A stretch of DNA of 64,000 nt. Origin: Marsupella aquatica. Taxonomy: Eukaryota > Marchantiophyta. The stretch covers positions 29,388,001-29,452,000 of the forward strand of contig OZ316891.1 of NCBI GenBank assembly GCA_973895155.1, in the 5' to 3' direction. Each line of letters begins with the position of its first letter. The first letter of the stretch is position 1. The notes beneath the pieces are model-generated. The model saw nothing but the letters and a program-made list of their open reading frames with translations. It had not been told where the DNA came from and did not search any database. Below, piece by piece: positions 21,291 through 33,429 of the stretch. Both the position numbers and the translations under genes were made by a program.

Positions 21291-23122
21291 AAATCTTAGG
21301 AAATGAACAGTTCACATGTGTTGTCCAAGATTTTATGACAAAAACTATTTCCCAAGGAAGGAGAAAAGTGGTAGGGCTCCATGTGCAGGCACCCTCACCC
21401 CACAATCCAATCCAAAATCATAAGCAGTAATTGGGGCTCATGCTCATGTGTTAGTGAGCATGAATATGCTAACATGAATGTCAATAGCTAGACCCCACCC
21501 CTTCTCCCTGGCCCAGCTCCTACAGTAATGTCAATTTCTTTAGGGGACCATGGAAGCCTGAACTTTGCTTGGCTATTTCTTTGGCTCCACAATAGGTTTG
21601 AGAAGTGTCGTGGTTATTAGCTTCTTTAAACTATTAAACCTATCCACAAAGGTTGTGACTGTTGTGCAATATTTTGACAAAAATGGGCAAGTAAGCAGCA
21701 CAAAAGAAAGGATTTGTCTGAAACCAGATCAATATTTTTCAAAAGCACCAACGCATACAAAAGTGATGAGTTTATGAATGAGTCTGTTGTAGTAGAGGTT
21801 TTGGAATTTTCTTATGATTGATGTACAGTGGCTTATACACGTTTTTTCCTTCGTTGAATTCAGATGAAGCCTCTGCTGCAACCTCTTACCAATCTAAGCA
21901 TCTTGCGTACTCTTTGCAATAACTGATAAATGCGTGACATTTACAGTCTGAAATGCACTTACACCTTTTTCTTTGCAAGAGTACTTAGAGTGTCCAAGAG
22001 TTCTCCCTTTTTTCAAGTTCAACTCACTTCTTTCCTCTAAGGTGCCAGTCTGCTCCCCACTTTCAGGAAAACATTACTGTTGATAGTGAAATTTGGATCC
22101 TATTCGAAACCCTAGCTCTTGAGGGGCAGCTGTGATTTAGATGCTTTACACTCTGAAAGGCTTCTGAAAAGCATAAATCAAACCAATGAGAATAACAGTA
22201 CGAATCACATCATTCCTTACAGCTTCATAGAGATACAATGTCTGACCTTCGATTTCCCATTGCAAGGGTCTCCTCTCAGCTTTCCTCTGAAACAGAAAGC
22301 TGCAGCTGGCACAAGATTTAGCCTCCAATTTACACTAGGACCTTAGAAGAAAGGGTGATCAAATAAATGGATTCCTTGTTGCGTGGATAGCCATCAAGCC
22401 TATGATGATCTTCACTCCTAAACCACTTGGAGATTCTCTTTGTAGTTTCTACAGCTTTATATGACAGAATCCTACCAAAATGTGCTAGAACACACAGGCC
22501 GGGTTGCCCCAGATGTTAAGAGTTGTTCATAATTCTGGCAGATCTACGTCAGGTACCAAAAGTTGATTGAACCCGAGCTGGGGTTTGGACCACTTCTCCA
22601 TCAACAAAGTTCCTCATTCTAAGCTTTGCATTTTCCTTCTTTGCAGTGGACAGGAAACGAAGGCCCTCTGTATAAACCCATCGAATCTCACTTTGAGCAA
22701 GGTCAATTCAATTCTCTTACCGCTGTCCTCTCACCTCCTCTTGCCAAACGACTTCAGCAGCTACCTTAATTGCTGGAGTTCAGATGTTGAACTTCACAAT
22801 TGCTACTTGCATCACTTGTCCTCTGTAAAAAGCCTCCAACACTCCAGCTGGCTAATGGCGACTGTGATTTGATGGAGAATGATGTAACCTCGAAGGGGAT
22901 CTCGCTGTTGCTGGCACTGATTTGTTTCCAGACTAACAGAGAATTGCCGATTTAGACATCATTCTTCTACGGTCCATTGAACCACTGATGCCATAACAAG
23001 TTTTCATTTGTCCTTGAGAAAGAGTGACCACAGAGGAAATGAGGGAGGCAGTGCACAAGCTAACCACACAAGAGAAATCGTTGCTGAGGGTAATGCTTGA
23101 AAAAAATCGAAAGCTCAATTTG
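21291..23122. other. Intergenic; includes probable 3' UTR of CCMH at the right
   Basis: No second gene recognised. Frames at 22119-22346 and 22567-22872 (plus) and 22933-23178 (minus) lack motifs. The last few hundred bases before 23123 lie directly downstream of the CCMH stop. Confidence 0.45.
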
Positions 23123-24325
23123 TTAAAACCACTTCCATGGGCTGGATCTCTGCCTGATTGGAGTGGGAGGTTGGACAATCTTTGACAGGGTTTGGTGCTC
23201 AGCTGGTGAAAGAGGAATTCCTTGCAGGAGAGCTTTAGTCAGACCTTCCAGCTCGCCTGATTGGCGCCTCCTACCCCGGTAGAATGTCATCCCCGCAATC
23301 GCTCCCACAGTCATTACCTGAATCCGAAATCCACATCAAAATACATCATCAATGTCAGCATTGAGGACAGGGCAAACCCAGCACAAGCTTATCGGTACCT
23401 TAGGTGGAGGGCACAACAATCTGTTGGAATTGGACGTCAATGAATTTTACGAACTGAAGCTCAGCTTAAATGAGACAACCCTAAGTAATTTGCACCGATT
23501 GTCCAAGAAGTAGTAACCACCGTGCAACTTAACGACAAGAACGTTGCAAACCTTAAACCCTAAGCCAACTAACAGAATCATGGGTATGGTCTCAGGACAT
23601 TGATGCATCGAGTTTAAAGCCTAAGGTCGATTCGGAACTTTCTTATGATTGACGTCAGAACTTGTGAGTTTGCCTTTTTGTCCATTTCATAACAAAAACG
23701 TAAAGCAAAGTTTTCCGTACCGGGAGAAACCACAGGACTGCACTCTGCGCATCAAATGCAGGAGAATACAGAATTGTCTCTCCATATTCTGTCGTCAGCT
23801 TGTTGTAAATGTCCTTGTCACTCTTTCCCTGCCGCAGCTCATCCCGTATGACCTGCATACACCGAATCCCGATAGCTTAGGTCAACAATCAAGCTCCTCA
23901 TTAGTACAGAAAAATCGAACGCAGGGCCGACAGGGCTCTCCCCGCAGCTGAAATTGATCACTGAGCACAAATGAGAAGATGGAAAGAAACAGAAAACGGA
24001 CGAAAACCACTGTGGCTTCTTGTTCAATTTGTTTATGGGGAGGAGAAATTTACATGATCCAAGCTATGCGATCGATTTGCTTTCTACATTATTCATTGAA
24101 CTCTTCCGAACTCGCTGCCAAGAAGTCACCAGTCTTCACCTTTCGTAGCTTGATGGCGATTTCAGCTTGAGACTCTTCAATGGCCTGGTGCCCACACTCC
24201 AGGCAACGAACGTTATGGCTGATGTTGCGCGCGCGAGCTTCTATCTGAGCAGCCCGTACCCGCTCTTCAAAATTCTCTCTGTTGCTTCCGGTCTGTCCCA
24301 CTTCGTCTGCTTCTCGTTCCGCCAT
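23123..24325 (-). CDS. CCMH: Cytochrome c-type biogenesis protein CCMH, mitochondrial
   Basis: Thiol-disulfide oxidoreductase of the plant system I cytochrome c maturation pathway. It keeps the haem-binding cysteines of apocytochrome c reduced at the mitochondrial inner membrane. Three exons: 24325-24140 (62 codons), 23852-23721 (44) and 23317-23123 (64 plus stop). All junctions are phase 0 with GT-AG introns of 287 and 403 bp, giving 170 residues. Exon 1 holds ARARNISHNVRCLECG, with the redox pair C41/C44 in the family RCxxC motif, then ESQAEIAIKLRK. Exon 2 gives GKSDKDIYNKL and the EYGETILYSPAFD block. Exon 3 supplies the hydrophobic anchor (VMTVGAIAGMTFY) and the C-terminal GIPLSPAEHQTL. 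Length is close to plant CCMH. As in other plant CCMH proteins, no classical presequence is obvious. Confidence 0.93.
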
Positions 24326-26548
24326 GGCCTCCTACTAGCTCTGCAATCTGAACGTAATAAATCATTTTCTTGCCCCGCTCCTTTCATACAAGTTTTCGAC
24401 TTTTCCTCTCAAAAGGACAATCTGAACCTAACAACCTGATACATTCATTCAGCTCTCATAACCTTTAAATTCGGCAAATCATTTTCAGGGTTTGTGAGGG
24501 AGACATCAAAAAACCTAACCAGTTGATTTGCGTTCCACCATGCAATGGGTAACGTATGGCTATATCTTCGGTACTCCTCTCGGGTTGTCCCTGCTGTTTC
24601 AATGAAAGGAATTCAACAATATCTCGCAAGGCAAAACGAAAATTGTATGCCTATCCTGTACTGTACCGTCAGGCTGAAGGTCCTCTGAGCATCGAAAGTC
24701 GAGCGGCAGATATGCCTGATGAACTACTCGTACTGTTTGATTCAGAACAGAGATATCAGCTGATGGCAACCCAATTGTTCCTTACAGAATTGGAAGGCCA
24801 AAAAGAAGATGCAAAATATCAGAGTACAGAACGACGACCTTGACGATCACAGGGCAGAGGACAGAACAGTGTCTTTGAGGAGATGAACCTTGGCTCTGAT
24901 AAGGCTTTACATGTTTGGCTAGACTTGATTATTAGACACGAGTAGGCATACTTCGTTTTAAGCAATTTGTTGCAGTCAGTAAAAATGTCCGGGTGCTACG
25001 CACTTTTGGGTAGAAAGGATAATAAATAAAGAGTCCGATTGAGACATGGATTTCTCTGTACCATGCAGTTTTCGTTTTTTTCTGAAGAAAGAGGGAAAGT
25101 ATTTTTGTAAAAATATCCTGGTGGGACTACCCACTTTTCAGATACATACACAGGAAAATAAGGCAAGAGTCCGAATGAGATCTAGAATTTGTTATTTAGA
25201 AGGAAACCGAGTGTCATGCACTTGATGTTCGACAGTTGGGAATTGAGTTTTATTCGTTATTTGTCAGTCATGCTCCGAGATATTTTACACATAGCCTACC
25301 GTTATGCATCTGTTCGGTTGTGCTGTCAAATACTCTCAAAATACTGAAATAGGCTGCAGTCATCGATCATGTACTTTTGGAATGCTGATGATATGGTAAA
25401 TCTGATAAGCCGGTTACTAATGGCTAGCTTTGGATCTGTTTCGAGTTCGGTTGCTACGTGCAGTTTACTGGTATCATGTAATTTTGAGCTTAGCAATCGA
25501 GTTCTTCTGGAGAATAATTGTGGTAGCGGCACACAGGAACAACTTTCTACCCTCCTTGGAAAGTGAACATGAAACTGGTGAACTTGTCCACAAGTGCTCC
25601 GAGGAAGGCAGCATTCTCAGTATCTCAAACACGTCACACAAAGGCTTTTGTTTCAGACATTCTCAATGTAGGCAAACGACTATTGACCTTGAACACATTC
25701 GGGCACCCATGAATGGCCCTAAATGACGTTCTTCTAGGGTTCTCGTTTTCCTCTTTGAGGAGTCCTCCCTGTCAGTATGGTGACTCTACCTTATTGAATC
25801 CTTGCCACCTAGGAGTTTAGTCGCCTGTCTGTGTGTACAACTTTCTGCCGGGTCTCAATTTGCTTGAAGTCTCTGCCATTGGCAGTTTGTGTTTCGTTGT
25901 CATGAATTTGAACTTAGTGTTTCAATAAATCTGAACACGTTTGGGAGTCAAGCAACCTTTTCTCATGCAATTAATACAGACCGCTAGCCAATCAGCAAAC
26001 TAAGTTCCCTCAGATCAATTTCTAACCAAAAGGCGAACTCCCTTACAATGCAGTTCCTAATTCAATCAATCATTGCTATATATATGTATAATTTTCACGC
26101 TCGATTACTGTGAGCGTTCAAGTGCTTGAAAATCCCGAATCCCTGCCCAAAGACCTGATCTTCCACTAGTCAAACAGGTTCTAACACTTTCCATCCTAGA
26201 AATTGAGGGATTTGAAATATTTTTGGTTGCCACGAAACCCAAATTTGCAGTTCAAAACTTGGCGGCCGTGTCATCTGACCAGCCTACCTTTGGGGACGGA
26301 TTCTTCCTTAACTTTTTGTATGATACACATTATAGATTGAAACAATAAACATTGTGCTCACTCTAAAAGCTATCGGCAGCCCACAATCCGCGGGCTTCTT
26401 CCTACGTATCAATGTATATTTATCTATGTGGACAACTGCTCCAACGCTGATTAGAGGAACATCCCATGTAGCATTGAAATCGATTGGCAAAATTTTGTGA
26501 AACATGGAGTGTCTAAGTTGAGGCAACGGAAACTTGCTGACATGGTTA
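24326..26548. other. Intergenic between CCMH and the nucleotide-sugar transporter
   Basis: The CCMH promoter and leader lie directly right of 24325, with no clear TATA box. The frame at 24556-24843 is unsupported. 26100-26548 lies downstream of the transporter stop and may hold its 3' UTR. Confidence 0.45.
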
Positions 26549-27598
26549 TCAAGCAGTCTTCTTCTCCTTCTTTGCCATATAGGGGTACTTTTGATGAATG
26601 ATGGTGCTGCTTACCACGAGAGGAAGGGCAGCAACAACATGCCAAGGAGGCGGAGTACGATCAATGAGCACTTGTAAAGCAGCAGTCACCAACAACGCAG
26701 AGACGACGACAAAGCCCTTTTTAACACCACCTGCATACATGGTGACCAACCCCACCAGAATACCGCCAACTGCATTCGTGAAAACTGGCACAATTGTCAA
26801 AGGTGTCCAGCCATGCAGGAAGCCTTTTTTCCTGATGGCTGCCCCATCTGGGGATTGCAACATGCTGCCAATGAGAACCAAAGATCCAATTGTTGACATC
26901 TCCACAGTCATTAGGTATGTGCTTCTCTTTTTCACCTGAACAGCCCATTGACAGAGGGTTGAAGCCAGACCCGAAAGCATGGAGGCAACCAAAATGGGCA
27001 CAACACCCAGAAAAAACGAGTTCTCCTGAAGGTCGTGGACATTCCGAGGTTTTTTACTGAGACTCAAGAGTGTCGCTGCTATCAACAGTATAAGTAAAGC
27101 TCCTACCTGCTGCTTCGACTGTTTGTACCCCAAAAATATGAACATAAACAAGCCGGTGAAGACCAACTTAGTCTGATTCAGCAGAGTCGCTGTCAATGAG
27201 TCGAGGTTCCGGTATGAAACTTGAATCAAAGTATTTTGAACTGCATAAATTATCGCAGGTAGAGCGGACCCTTTCAGAGCATCTCCCAAGCTCCAATCGC
27301 TCCTCGACCTTCCCAACTCGCCTTGCCAGCCCATGGCTAAAAGTGCACACACAATTTTCACAAGCTCGCAAGCAAGCACTACCGTTGTCATTATTACTTT
27401 CTTGCCACTGAAATATTGGGTGAGAAGGGGCTGAGCCCCATACTGCAGGGTGAGAAGGACCATGCAAATCAACGATCTCCTCCTCAGTTGCTCAGAAGTA
27501 GGACCTTTCCCCTTTGCCCCAGCTCCGACAGTCTCCTCCCTTCCATCGGCTACATCGGACATGACCTTCAACCCGCCACGATTTCTAACCTTCTCCAT
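26549..27598 (-). CDS. ROCK1: ER UDP-GlcNAc/UDP-GalNAc transporter, ROCK1-like
   Basis: Nucleotide-sugar transporter of the drug/metabolite superfamily, 349 residues in one exon. ROCK1 in Arabidopsis brings UDP-GlcNAc and UDP-GalNAc into the ER and affects glycoprotein quality control and cytokinin oxidase turnover. Visible family blocks are LLTLQYGAQPL (about 48-58), LPAIIYAVQNTLIQVSYR, SLTATLLNQTKL (LNQTK about 140-144), SGLASTLCQWAVQVKK, TYLMTVEMS, GFLHGWTPLT, GGILVGLVT and GGVKKGFVVVSALLVTA. About ten hydrophobic segments follow a charged 40-residue cytosolic N-terminus. The last four residues, KKTA, fit the KKXX ER-retrieval signal. I start at the ATG at 27598; an upstream in-frame TTG at 27622 is not a credible start. 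Neighbours are unrelated. Confidence 0.93.
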   Translation of the reverse strand: MEKVRNRGGLKVMSDVADGREETVGAGAKGKGPTSEQLRRRSLICMVLLTLQYGAQPLLTQYFSGKKVIMTTVVLACELVKIVCALLAMGWQGELGRSRSDWSLGDALKGSALPAIIYAVQNTLIQVSYRNLDSLTATLLNQTKLVFTGLFMFIFLGYKQSKQQVGALLILLIAATLLSLSKKPRNVHDLQENSFFLGVVPILVASMLSGLASTLCQWAVQVKKRSTYLMTVEMSTIGSLVLIGSMLQSPDGAAIRKKGFLHGWTPLTIVPVFTNAVGGILVGLVTMYAGGVKKGFVVVSALLVTAALQVLIDRTPPPWHVVAALPLVVSSTIIHQKYPYMAKKEKKTA

Positions 27599-29615
27599 CT
27601 TGGCTTGTTGACAACAGGCCAATGGAGTGAGCTTTCTAATAGAGATCGTTCACAATACTTCTGAAATGAGGACTAGGTCAACAAAGTCACTTGTCTAATC
27701 AGTTGGTAACAGCAATTGAGATGTAAAAAATTGGCCACGGGGAATTCAGGGCCAGTGTAAGCACTGCATACATTTTATGGCAATTGGCATTTCTAATTGG
27801 CTGATGACAAGCATGCCATCAAAGTCGAGGTGACATGAACCAGAGGCCCGATTCGCTTTCTAAGTTTCAATCAAGTTCCATATCTCCGTGTCATTGCATC
27901 GTGATACAAGTCCCAAAACAAGACCCAACAATAAATCCAGCCCAGCCCAATGTGTTCGAGTCCGTCACAAATAGGCCGAGCAGCTCCTCGAACAAGAAGT
28001 TCAGGAAGTATTGAGCCAAGTCGAAACAGTTGCTCCAGAGAATTCCCTACACCTGCGGAGGTCAGATCTACTAGAGATGAGTGACACTAATCCTCCACCA
28101 GATTCTCTCGACATAAAACATACAATGCATGGATCATCTTTTTGGGTAGCGATCCCTACAACCTACAATCTGCACTCCAAATACCCCAAATCGTGAAAAA
28201 CAAAGTGGAGGCCCCCAGATTTGTAAACAGCCTCAAAGAATTGACACAGACTCATATAAGGGTGACCTCAATAACCTAACCACTTCGTCGGGAAACAGCC
28301 CCGGAGAGCAATTGCCCTAATTCGAAAAACAAATGTAAGGACTGACGCAAATAAGAATCCCCACATGCACCTAACAGGAGCCCGATCAGTGAAGAGACCC
28401 TTGAAGAAGGCTCACAGGGTGGTGCCATGAACACTTTACCAATTGGTCAAAGAAAAAACCCCAGAGAGCACTTCGCAACAAAATCTTGCAAGTTAAGCAT
28501 GCATACCTTGCGATAGGGCAAGCCATATGAAGGCAGAATCCTCTGAGGACAGAGCTGGGATCGTGCACATCACAGTAGTGAAGACAAAGCCGCGAGTAAA
28601 ATTCCACTCAGTCGAGAATTACAGCATCAGAATGAAATCAGGCACCGCGTTCAATTCTTTCCAAAACTGTCTTCCCTAAAAAAACACCAGAGCGAAGGAG
28701 CCCTCTGTGTTCAGATGCACGGACACGTCAATTGTAACATACAGTAGATTCAACTTCCTCAACCGCAATTGATGCCACCTCTCGCTCCACTCCCCGTCAT
28801 GAAGAGCTGCAAACATGATTCGACCTCTCACTCCTGAAACACAAACAGTGACCTTCCCTATCAAAGAAAAAGTTTTTACTGTACGTAACCCTCAGGATTT
28901 TCTGGCCTATTTCGCGTGTGAAAGGGCAACAAGAGCTCAAATTAAGTCGATGCATGTTTCGAAATCGCCGATCTCATCTGAACGATTATCTTATTCTCTG
29001 AGGGGAAACAAACAGAGATCCGGTTACTCCCTTGGATAATTGGATTGATAGATACATTCCTGCAAATTACCGTGGCCAGAAAGAATTCAGAAGGACCTCA
29101 CTTCCTCACGCGAAAACGCGAAAACGCACCTTACAGCAAACAGATCTCATGACAGAGACTCGCTCCCCAATTCACAGAAGCAGGAGCAGGAGCAGTGCTA
29201 GGAAGCCATCGATGGATCAATCCTTCCATCCCACGTAAAGCAATCTGTCACACGGTTCTACTGCAAGCCCAGATCTCATCTGTGCAGAAGCTTGTTGGGA
29301 CTGGATCCATGGCTTGCAGAGTAAGTTGGACAAGTGTCCTGCCTCCCCAGCCGCAATTGCTGGAGTGGCCTGCCTCAGGTCTTCCATAGCTCATAGCTAA
29401 GGGGCAGTGATTTTTAGGTTTTTTAATTTCGTCAAAAGCTTACCTTCTCCACATACTAACCAAACATACAAAGAAAAATTGGGGGAAATATTAGTCAAAT
29501 TTGCCCTAATCTGTCTACCTTGTTTTGTTTGGTTGGCCTTGAAAGACAAAAACAAGACCCATCCAAGAGACACTAGACATTATGCTCTGGAGCTAACATA
29601 AGATATAATGCAGGG
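27599..29615. other. Intergenic upstream of the transporter
   Basis: Leader and promoter of the transporter are expected at the left end. Frames at 28386-28864 (minus) and 28815-29389 (plus) match nothing I recognise, and no TATA box stands out. Confidence 0.45.
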
Positions 29616-29835
29616 TAGCCACAAGGGGACAATACCCAAGGATCCAAAGCGGTTTGATGGAGGGGATAAAGAGAAACCAGCACTCCCATCACTACACTTT
29701 AACCACACATAGTACCCTCCACACCACTTGAGTCCTTGTGTATGGAGGGATTGAACCTAGGATCTCTGGGTCCTAGGCTCATCCCTGGCCAACTGACCAA
29801 AGTCAGCTGGTTAATCTGCCTGCCTTTAACTCTGG
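29616..29835 (-). mobile_element. Probable tRNA-derived SINE, third family
   Basis: On the minus strand a box A-like GGTCAGTTGGCCAGGG (about 29795-29812) is followed by box B GGTTCAATCCC (about 29748-29758), then a body with TATCCCCTCC and a GTGGCTACCCTGCATTA end. Spacing fits a tRNA head. No target duplication was identified, so the ends are approximate. Confidence 0.5.
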
Positions 29836-30514
29836 TTGGGTTCCCCACATCTTTGAAGATCTAATGGCTTTCCATAAATTTATGAATAGCTATAAAAGGG
29901 TCCAGCCATTCTTTTCCTGTTTTGAAGATTTGCCAAAGGTGACAACTAGCAGTTATAGAGAGCAGGGACTCTCTGTAGTAAAGAAAGGCATGTTAGTATA
30001 GTTATGCAGAGTACTTTCATACCAATGCTCCCCCGCATTGGATTCAATGGTGGCAAATGGCAGATAACTAAACCCCAGTATCATTCACCAGCTAGTTTCT
30101 ACTGTAGAAAGACGGGTGGGTCTCACACATTTCCCCTCCCGAGGCATTAGCCATTTCAACTCTAGCATAAAGTAGAGAAAAAATCATTGCTTAGTAGAGT
30201 CCTAAAGATATAAGAAGAAATACTCTCCTCCTTTTTTCTTGGAGTATTCCCACCTATTGGAGCAGAGTCCAAAGGGAGATCAGTTTTGTGTGAATGACAT
30301 GTTACTCCCTTCCTCCTTTGTCTACCAGGCTATGCTCTGCCTAAGCCATACGGCCTGCGAGAAATCAACTAGCGAGTTTGAGAGTGCAATACCGCCTGGT
30401 ATGACACCCCACCAAACAGCAAAAATGATTGCAATACATCAATCTAGATCCTTGTGGGTAGCTATGTTGCATATGAAATTGGGAAGAGACTTGGTTGGAT
30501 AGTGGAATATATAG
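29836..30514. other. Intergenic, nothing recognised
   Basis: The 87-codon frame at 30239-30502 is unsupported. Confidence 0.45.
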
Positions 30515-30635
30515 GATTAAGGGCTCTTCCCATCCCATAATGGGGTATAGGGTTGAGCGTATGTGGAGGCCCCATGGGCCGATGCATATGCGTAGACCCA
30601 TACCCCATATATTATGGGCAAGATGAGCCCCTAAT
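30515..30635. mobile_element. Foldback/MITE-like hairpin, 121 bp
   Basis: Left arm GATTAAGGGCTCTTCCCATC, CATAATGGGGTATAGGGTT and GTATGTGGAGGCCCCAT pairs with the right arm GGGCCGATGCATATGCGT, GACCCATACCCCATA and AGATGAGCCCCTAATC around a CCCCATGGG centre. Nearly the whole length is paired. Non-coding. Confidence 0.7.
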
Positions 30636-31701
30636 CGACATTAAGGTGCAAATTGAAACGGTCAATGCTACTGTACCCTGGTCGTGAAAACCTGGGAACA
30701 GCCCAGATTAGCTATAAGGGTGGGAATGTGGACCCACCTGACCAAACATTCCATAGAGTTCAGTGCAGTGCGTCCTGCATCTTGCATCTGCCATTGTGTG
30801 CATTGCCACTGTGGGCATTTTGGCTGTGGGTCTGTGAGATAAGGATGTTTATAAAAGAAGGGTTAACTAACCATAAATTTTAGAATTTTTACGTTTAAGA
30901 TCTTAAATAATGCTGAAGAGGGACCTGAAGACTACCTTGAAGTGTTATGAGACTTTCAAGCTGATCTGAGGTCAACCCGGATTGATATTAGAGAAGGAGG
31001 ATTGACCCGGAACTTTTTGTTATAAGCCTGGAATGAGATATAAAGCTTACAACGCGACTCTACTGAATAACAGCTGTGCATTGCCAAAGTTTTTAAAACC
31101 ATAAGTCAAACACAGGCGCAACTACAGCAGAATCCGGATATAACGAAGGAGAGTCGATCCGGCCTCTCACACCTCTCAAAGCCGAACTTAGTAGGTTTTG
31201 AGCTCCCGAGTGCATTAGGCTGTTTAAGCACTAGAGTGAGGAGGCTCTACCCTTTTGGTAGAGGATCTTGGGTCCGGATTATAGGACCAATCTTGCATTG
31301 CATGATGAGAGCCTGGATATGAGGGTACTGACTGATTCGTTGTGAGGGGAATGCCTACTCCACCACTGGAAGTGAAGGCAGGAAGTTTGAGATCCTGATC
31401 GTGGATACATCGGTTGTGAGAAGGGAGGCCAGGTCGATCCGGACATCACCATTGCAGGCCCGATTGAGTCCAGATTTTCCCCACGTTAGATGACCCTGCA
31501 TTGTGGTTGACGAAATCTTGATGAAATTCTTCTGAAACGATTTTCAGTTGATCAGAAACGCTGCGGCCAGGTCGACCCGGACATTTCTACCAGTGGTCGA
31601 CATCGAAGAGATTTAACATTCTGAAGTCGCAACATTGAAGAGCTTGCCGTAGAAGAGGCAGAACATTTACCAGAAATCAATTTTCTGCTTTCAGAAATCC
31701 T
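30636..31701. other. Leader of the transposon-type frame; no gene
   Basis: 30890-31700 is close to 50% GC and repeats (G/C)GACCCGG and GGTCGA(C/T)CCGG several times. It reads like the 5' untranslated or gag-leader part of the element whose long frame starts at 31702. No LTR boundary or primer-binding site was located. Confidence 0.35.
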
Positions 31702-33429
31702 ATGGAGCAAGGGGCGGATCCAGCCGGAATGTCCACTTCTCGCGTTTCTAAGGGGCATTCAACCTCAACATCACCTGCACCTACTCCGGTTAAAGCCCCT
31801 GTGAGACGATCGAAGAGAAAGGAGGTCCCTATTGCCATGAAAATTTTGAGGCCAGCTATTTCGGACAGTGAAGCTGAGAAGGTTAAACTGAGGGAGTCTT
31901 TGCTTAGGATGGGCTGTGAGTCTCTGATGGAGCTACCTTGGAGTTATCAGAGCGAAGATATGATCAGAGAGATCCGATCTAAGGAGTATCCGGCTGAGTT
32001 TAAGGATACCTCCAGAGGCCGACGTGAGCGATGGACTCAGATGATGATTGCAGGAGCTTTTGTATTGGAAGATGAAGGAGAAGGTCCAGTGGGGAGAGCT
32101 GTCAATCTAATCTTTCCTTACTTCAAAGGAGCCATCAACAGTAAGGACGGGTTCAATGTTTCTAAGTGTTTGGATCCTGATCTGAGATGAGTCTTCAGCT
32201 TTCTGCTACCCTTGCTGTACCCTGAGAAGCCAAGAAGAGTTACTGTTGGAGTTGGCTCTACCATTGTTGTTGCTTACAAGGGAGAAAGAAAAGTCAACTG
32301 GGCTAAGCTTATCTTTGATTTGATAAGGAAGTTGATACAGAACCTATCCAACAAGAGTCCTACTCCCCTCTCCTGCTACCTGGTACATCTATATAGCTTT
32401 GAAGGAGTTTTGTTCAGAGAGGAGAAGAAATTACTATTGGCCAAGTACAACTTCATCAAGTATGGAGAGACAGATCCAGATATCACCCAGGCCACCTCTG
32501 ATGACAGTGAGGATGAGGAACCAGCAGAGACAAATCCTCGAAAGACCCGGTCTGCTGCCCGGAACCTCGACCCGGCCTTCGTCGACCCGGCTGAATGTCC
32601 GGATGCACCCGGCCATGCCTCCCAAGACACCCTAGCTGATTTCCAGATCATCTCAGACACGTTCTAGAAGGTGAAGAGGAAGACCACTGTGATGGAGAAG
32701 GTCATCACCGACATTTCGCAGAAGCTAGGAGTGAAACCAGGGCAGATTCTTGAGAAGATCTCCACCATGAGTGATGCCACAGATAAGAAGAAGTTGGAGA
32801 AGGAGAATGAGTTCCTCAAGAAGAAGGTATCTGAACTCAAACAGCAGTTGGAAAGGAGTAAGAAGAAGAATGAGCTTGAGCATACTCTCCAACTCAGTAT
32901 CACTCAATCTTTGGATCTGATTGAGCCTTTGACTGAGATAGCTTCTCTGGATCTTCTTAAGGCCCAAATTTATGATGAGTATTTGGCCAAGAACACTACA
33001 CCCATCCTCTTCTCCAAGATTAACCATTTAGTGGTAGATGTGAGTACCAAGGTGGATGATGCATTTACAGGCCTCTCAAAGACCTGTGAAGCCTTAAGGG
33101 AGATGAGTGACTTGACTACTGAGGAGCTATTAGCTGATACTGAGATTCCTCCCTTTACTACCAGATCTTTCTCTCCTAGTCCTCATGAAGGAGTCTATTC
33201 CACTGGCCCCTCATCACCCCTCAACCCTCCTGATTTCCCCACTCCTAGTACACACTTCCACTCCCATTCTTACACCTATTCTCATGACCCAAGTGCCCAT
33301 CAGGAGAACATGGATATTGACCCGTTCATCCCTTTTACCACTGGCCAGCAGGGAGTTTTCCTTCGACCAGAACCCCTTGCCATGGCTAACCCTGAGGAGG
33401 TTCCTTCCCAAAAGCTAGGACCAGAATAG
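31702..33429 (+). pseudogene. Transposon-type structural ORF broken by two in-frame stops
   Basis: A single frame of 576 codons starts with ATG at 31702 and ends with TAG at 33427. It is interrupted only by TGA at 32188 and TAG at 32665; there is no frameshift. The N-terminal third is basic and Ser/Thr/Pro-rich, followed by a globular part with SYQSEDMIREIRSKEYPAEF and GRAVNLIFPYFKGAIN. Across the first stop come KVNWAKLIFDLIRKLI and SCYLVHLYSFEGVLF, which resemble the VNW-type domain of plant retrotransposon-associated proteins. An acidic stretch, then a coiled coil (about 32770-32880, Lys/Glu/Leu heptads) and a Pro/Ser/His-rich tail follow. No zinc knuckle, protease or polymerase. I read it as a decayed gag-like or accessory ORF of an LTR element; the family is not identified. 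Confidence 0.6.

Noticed and set aside
27599-27622. Upstream TTG start extending the transporter by eight residues
   Set aside because: Non-ATG start without need; the next in-frame codon is a proper ATG at 27598.
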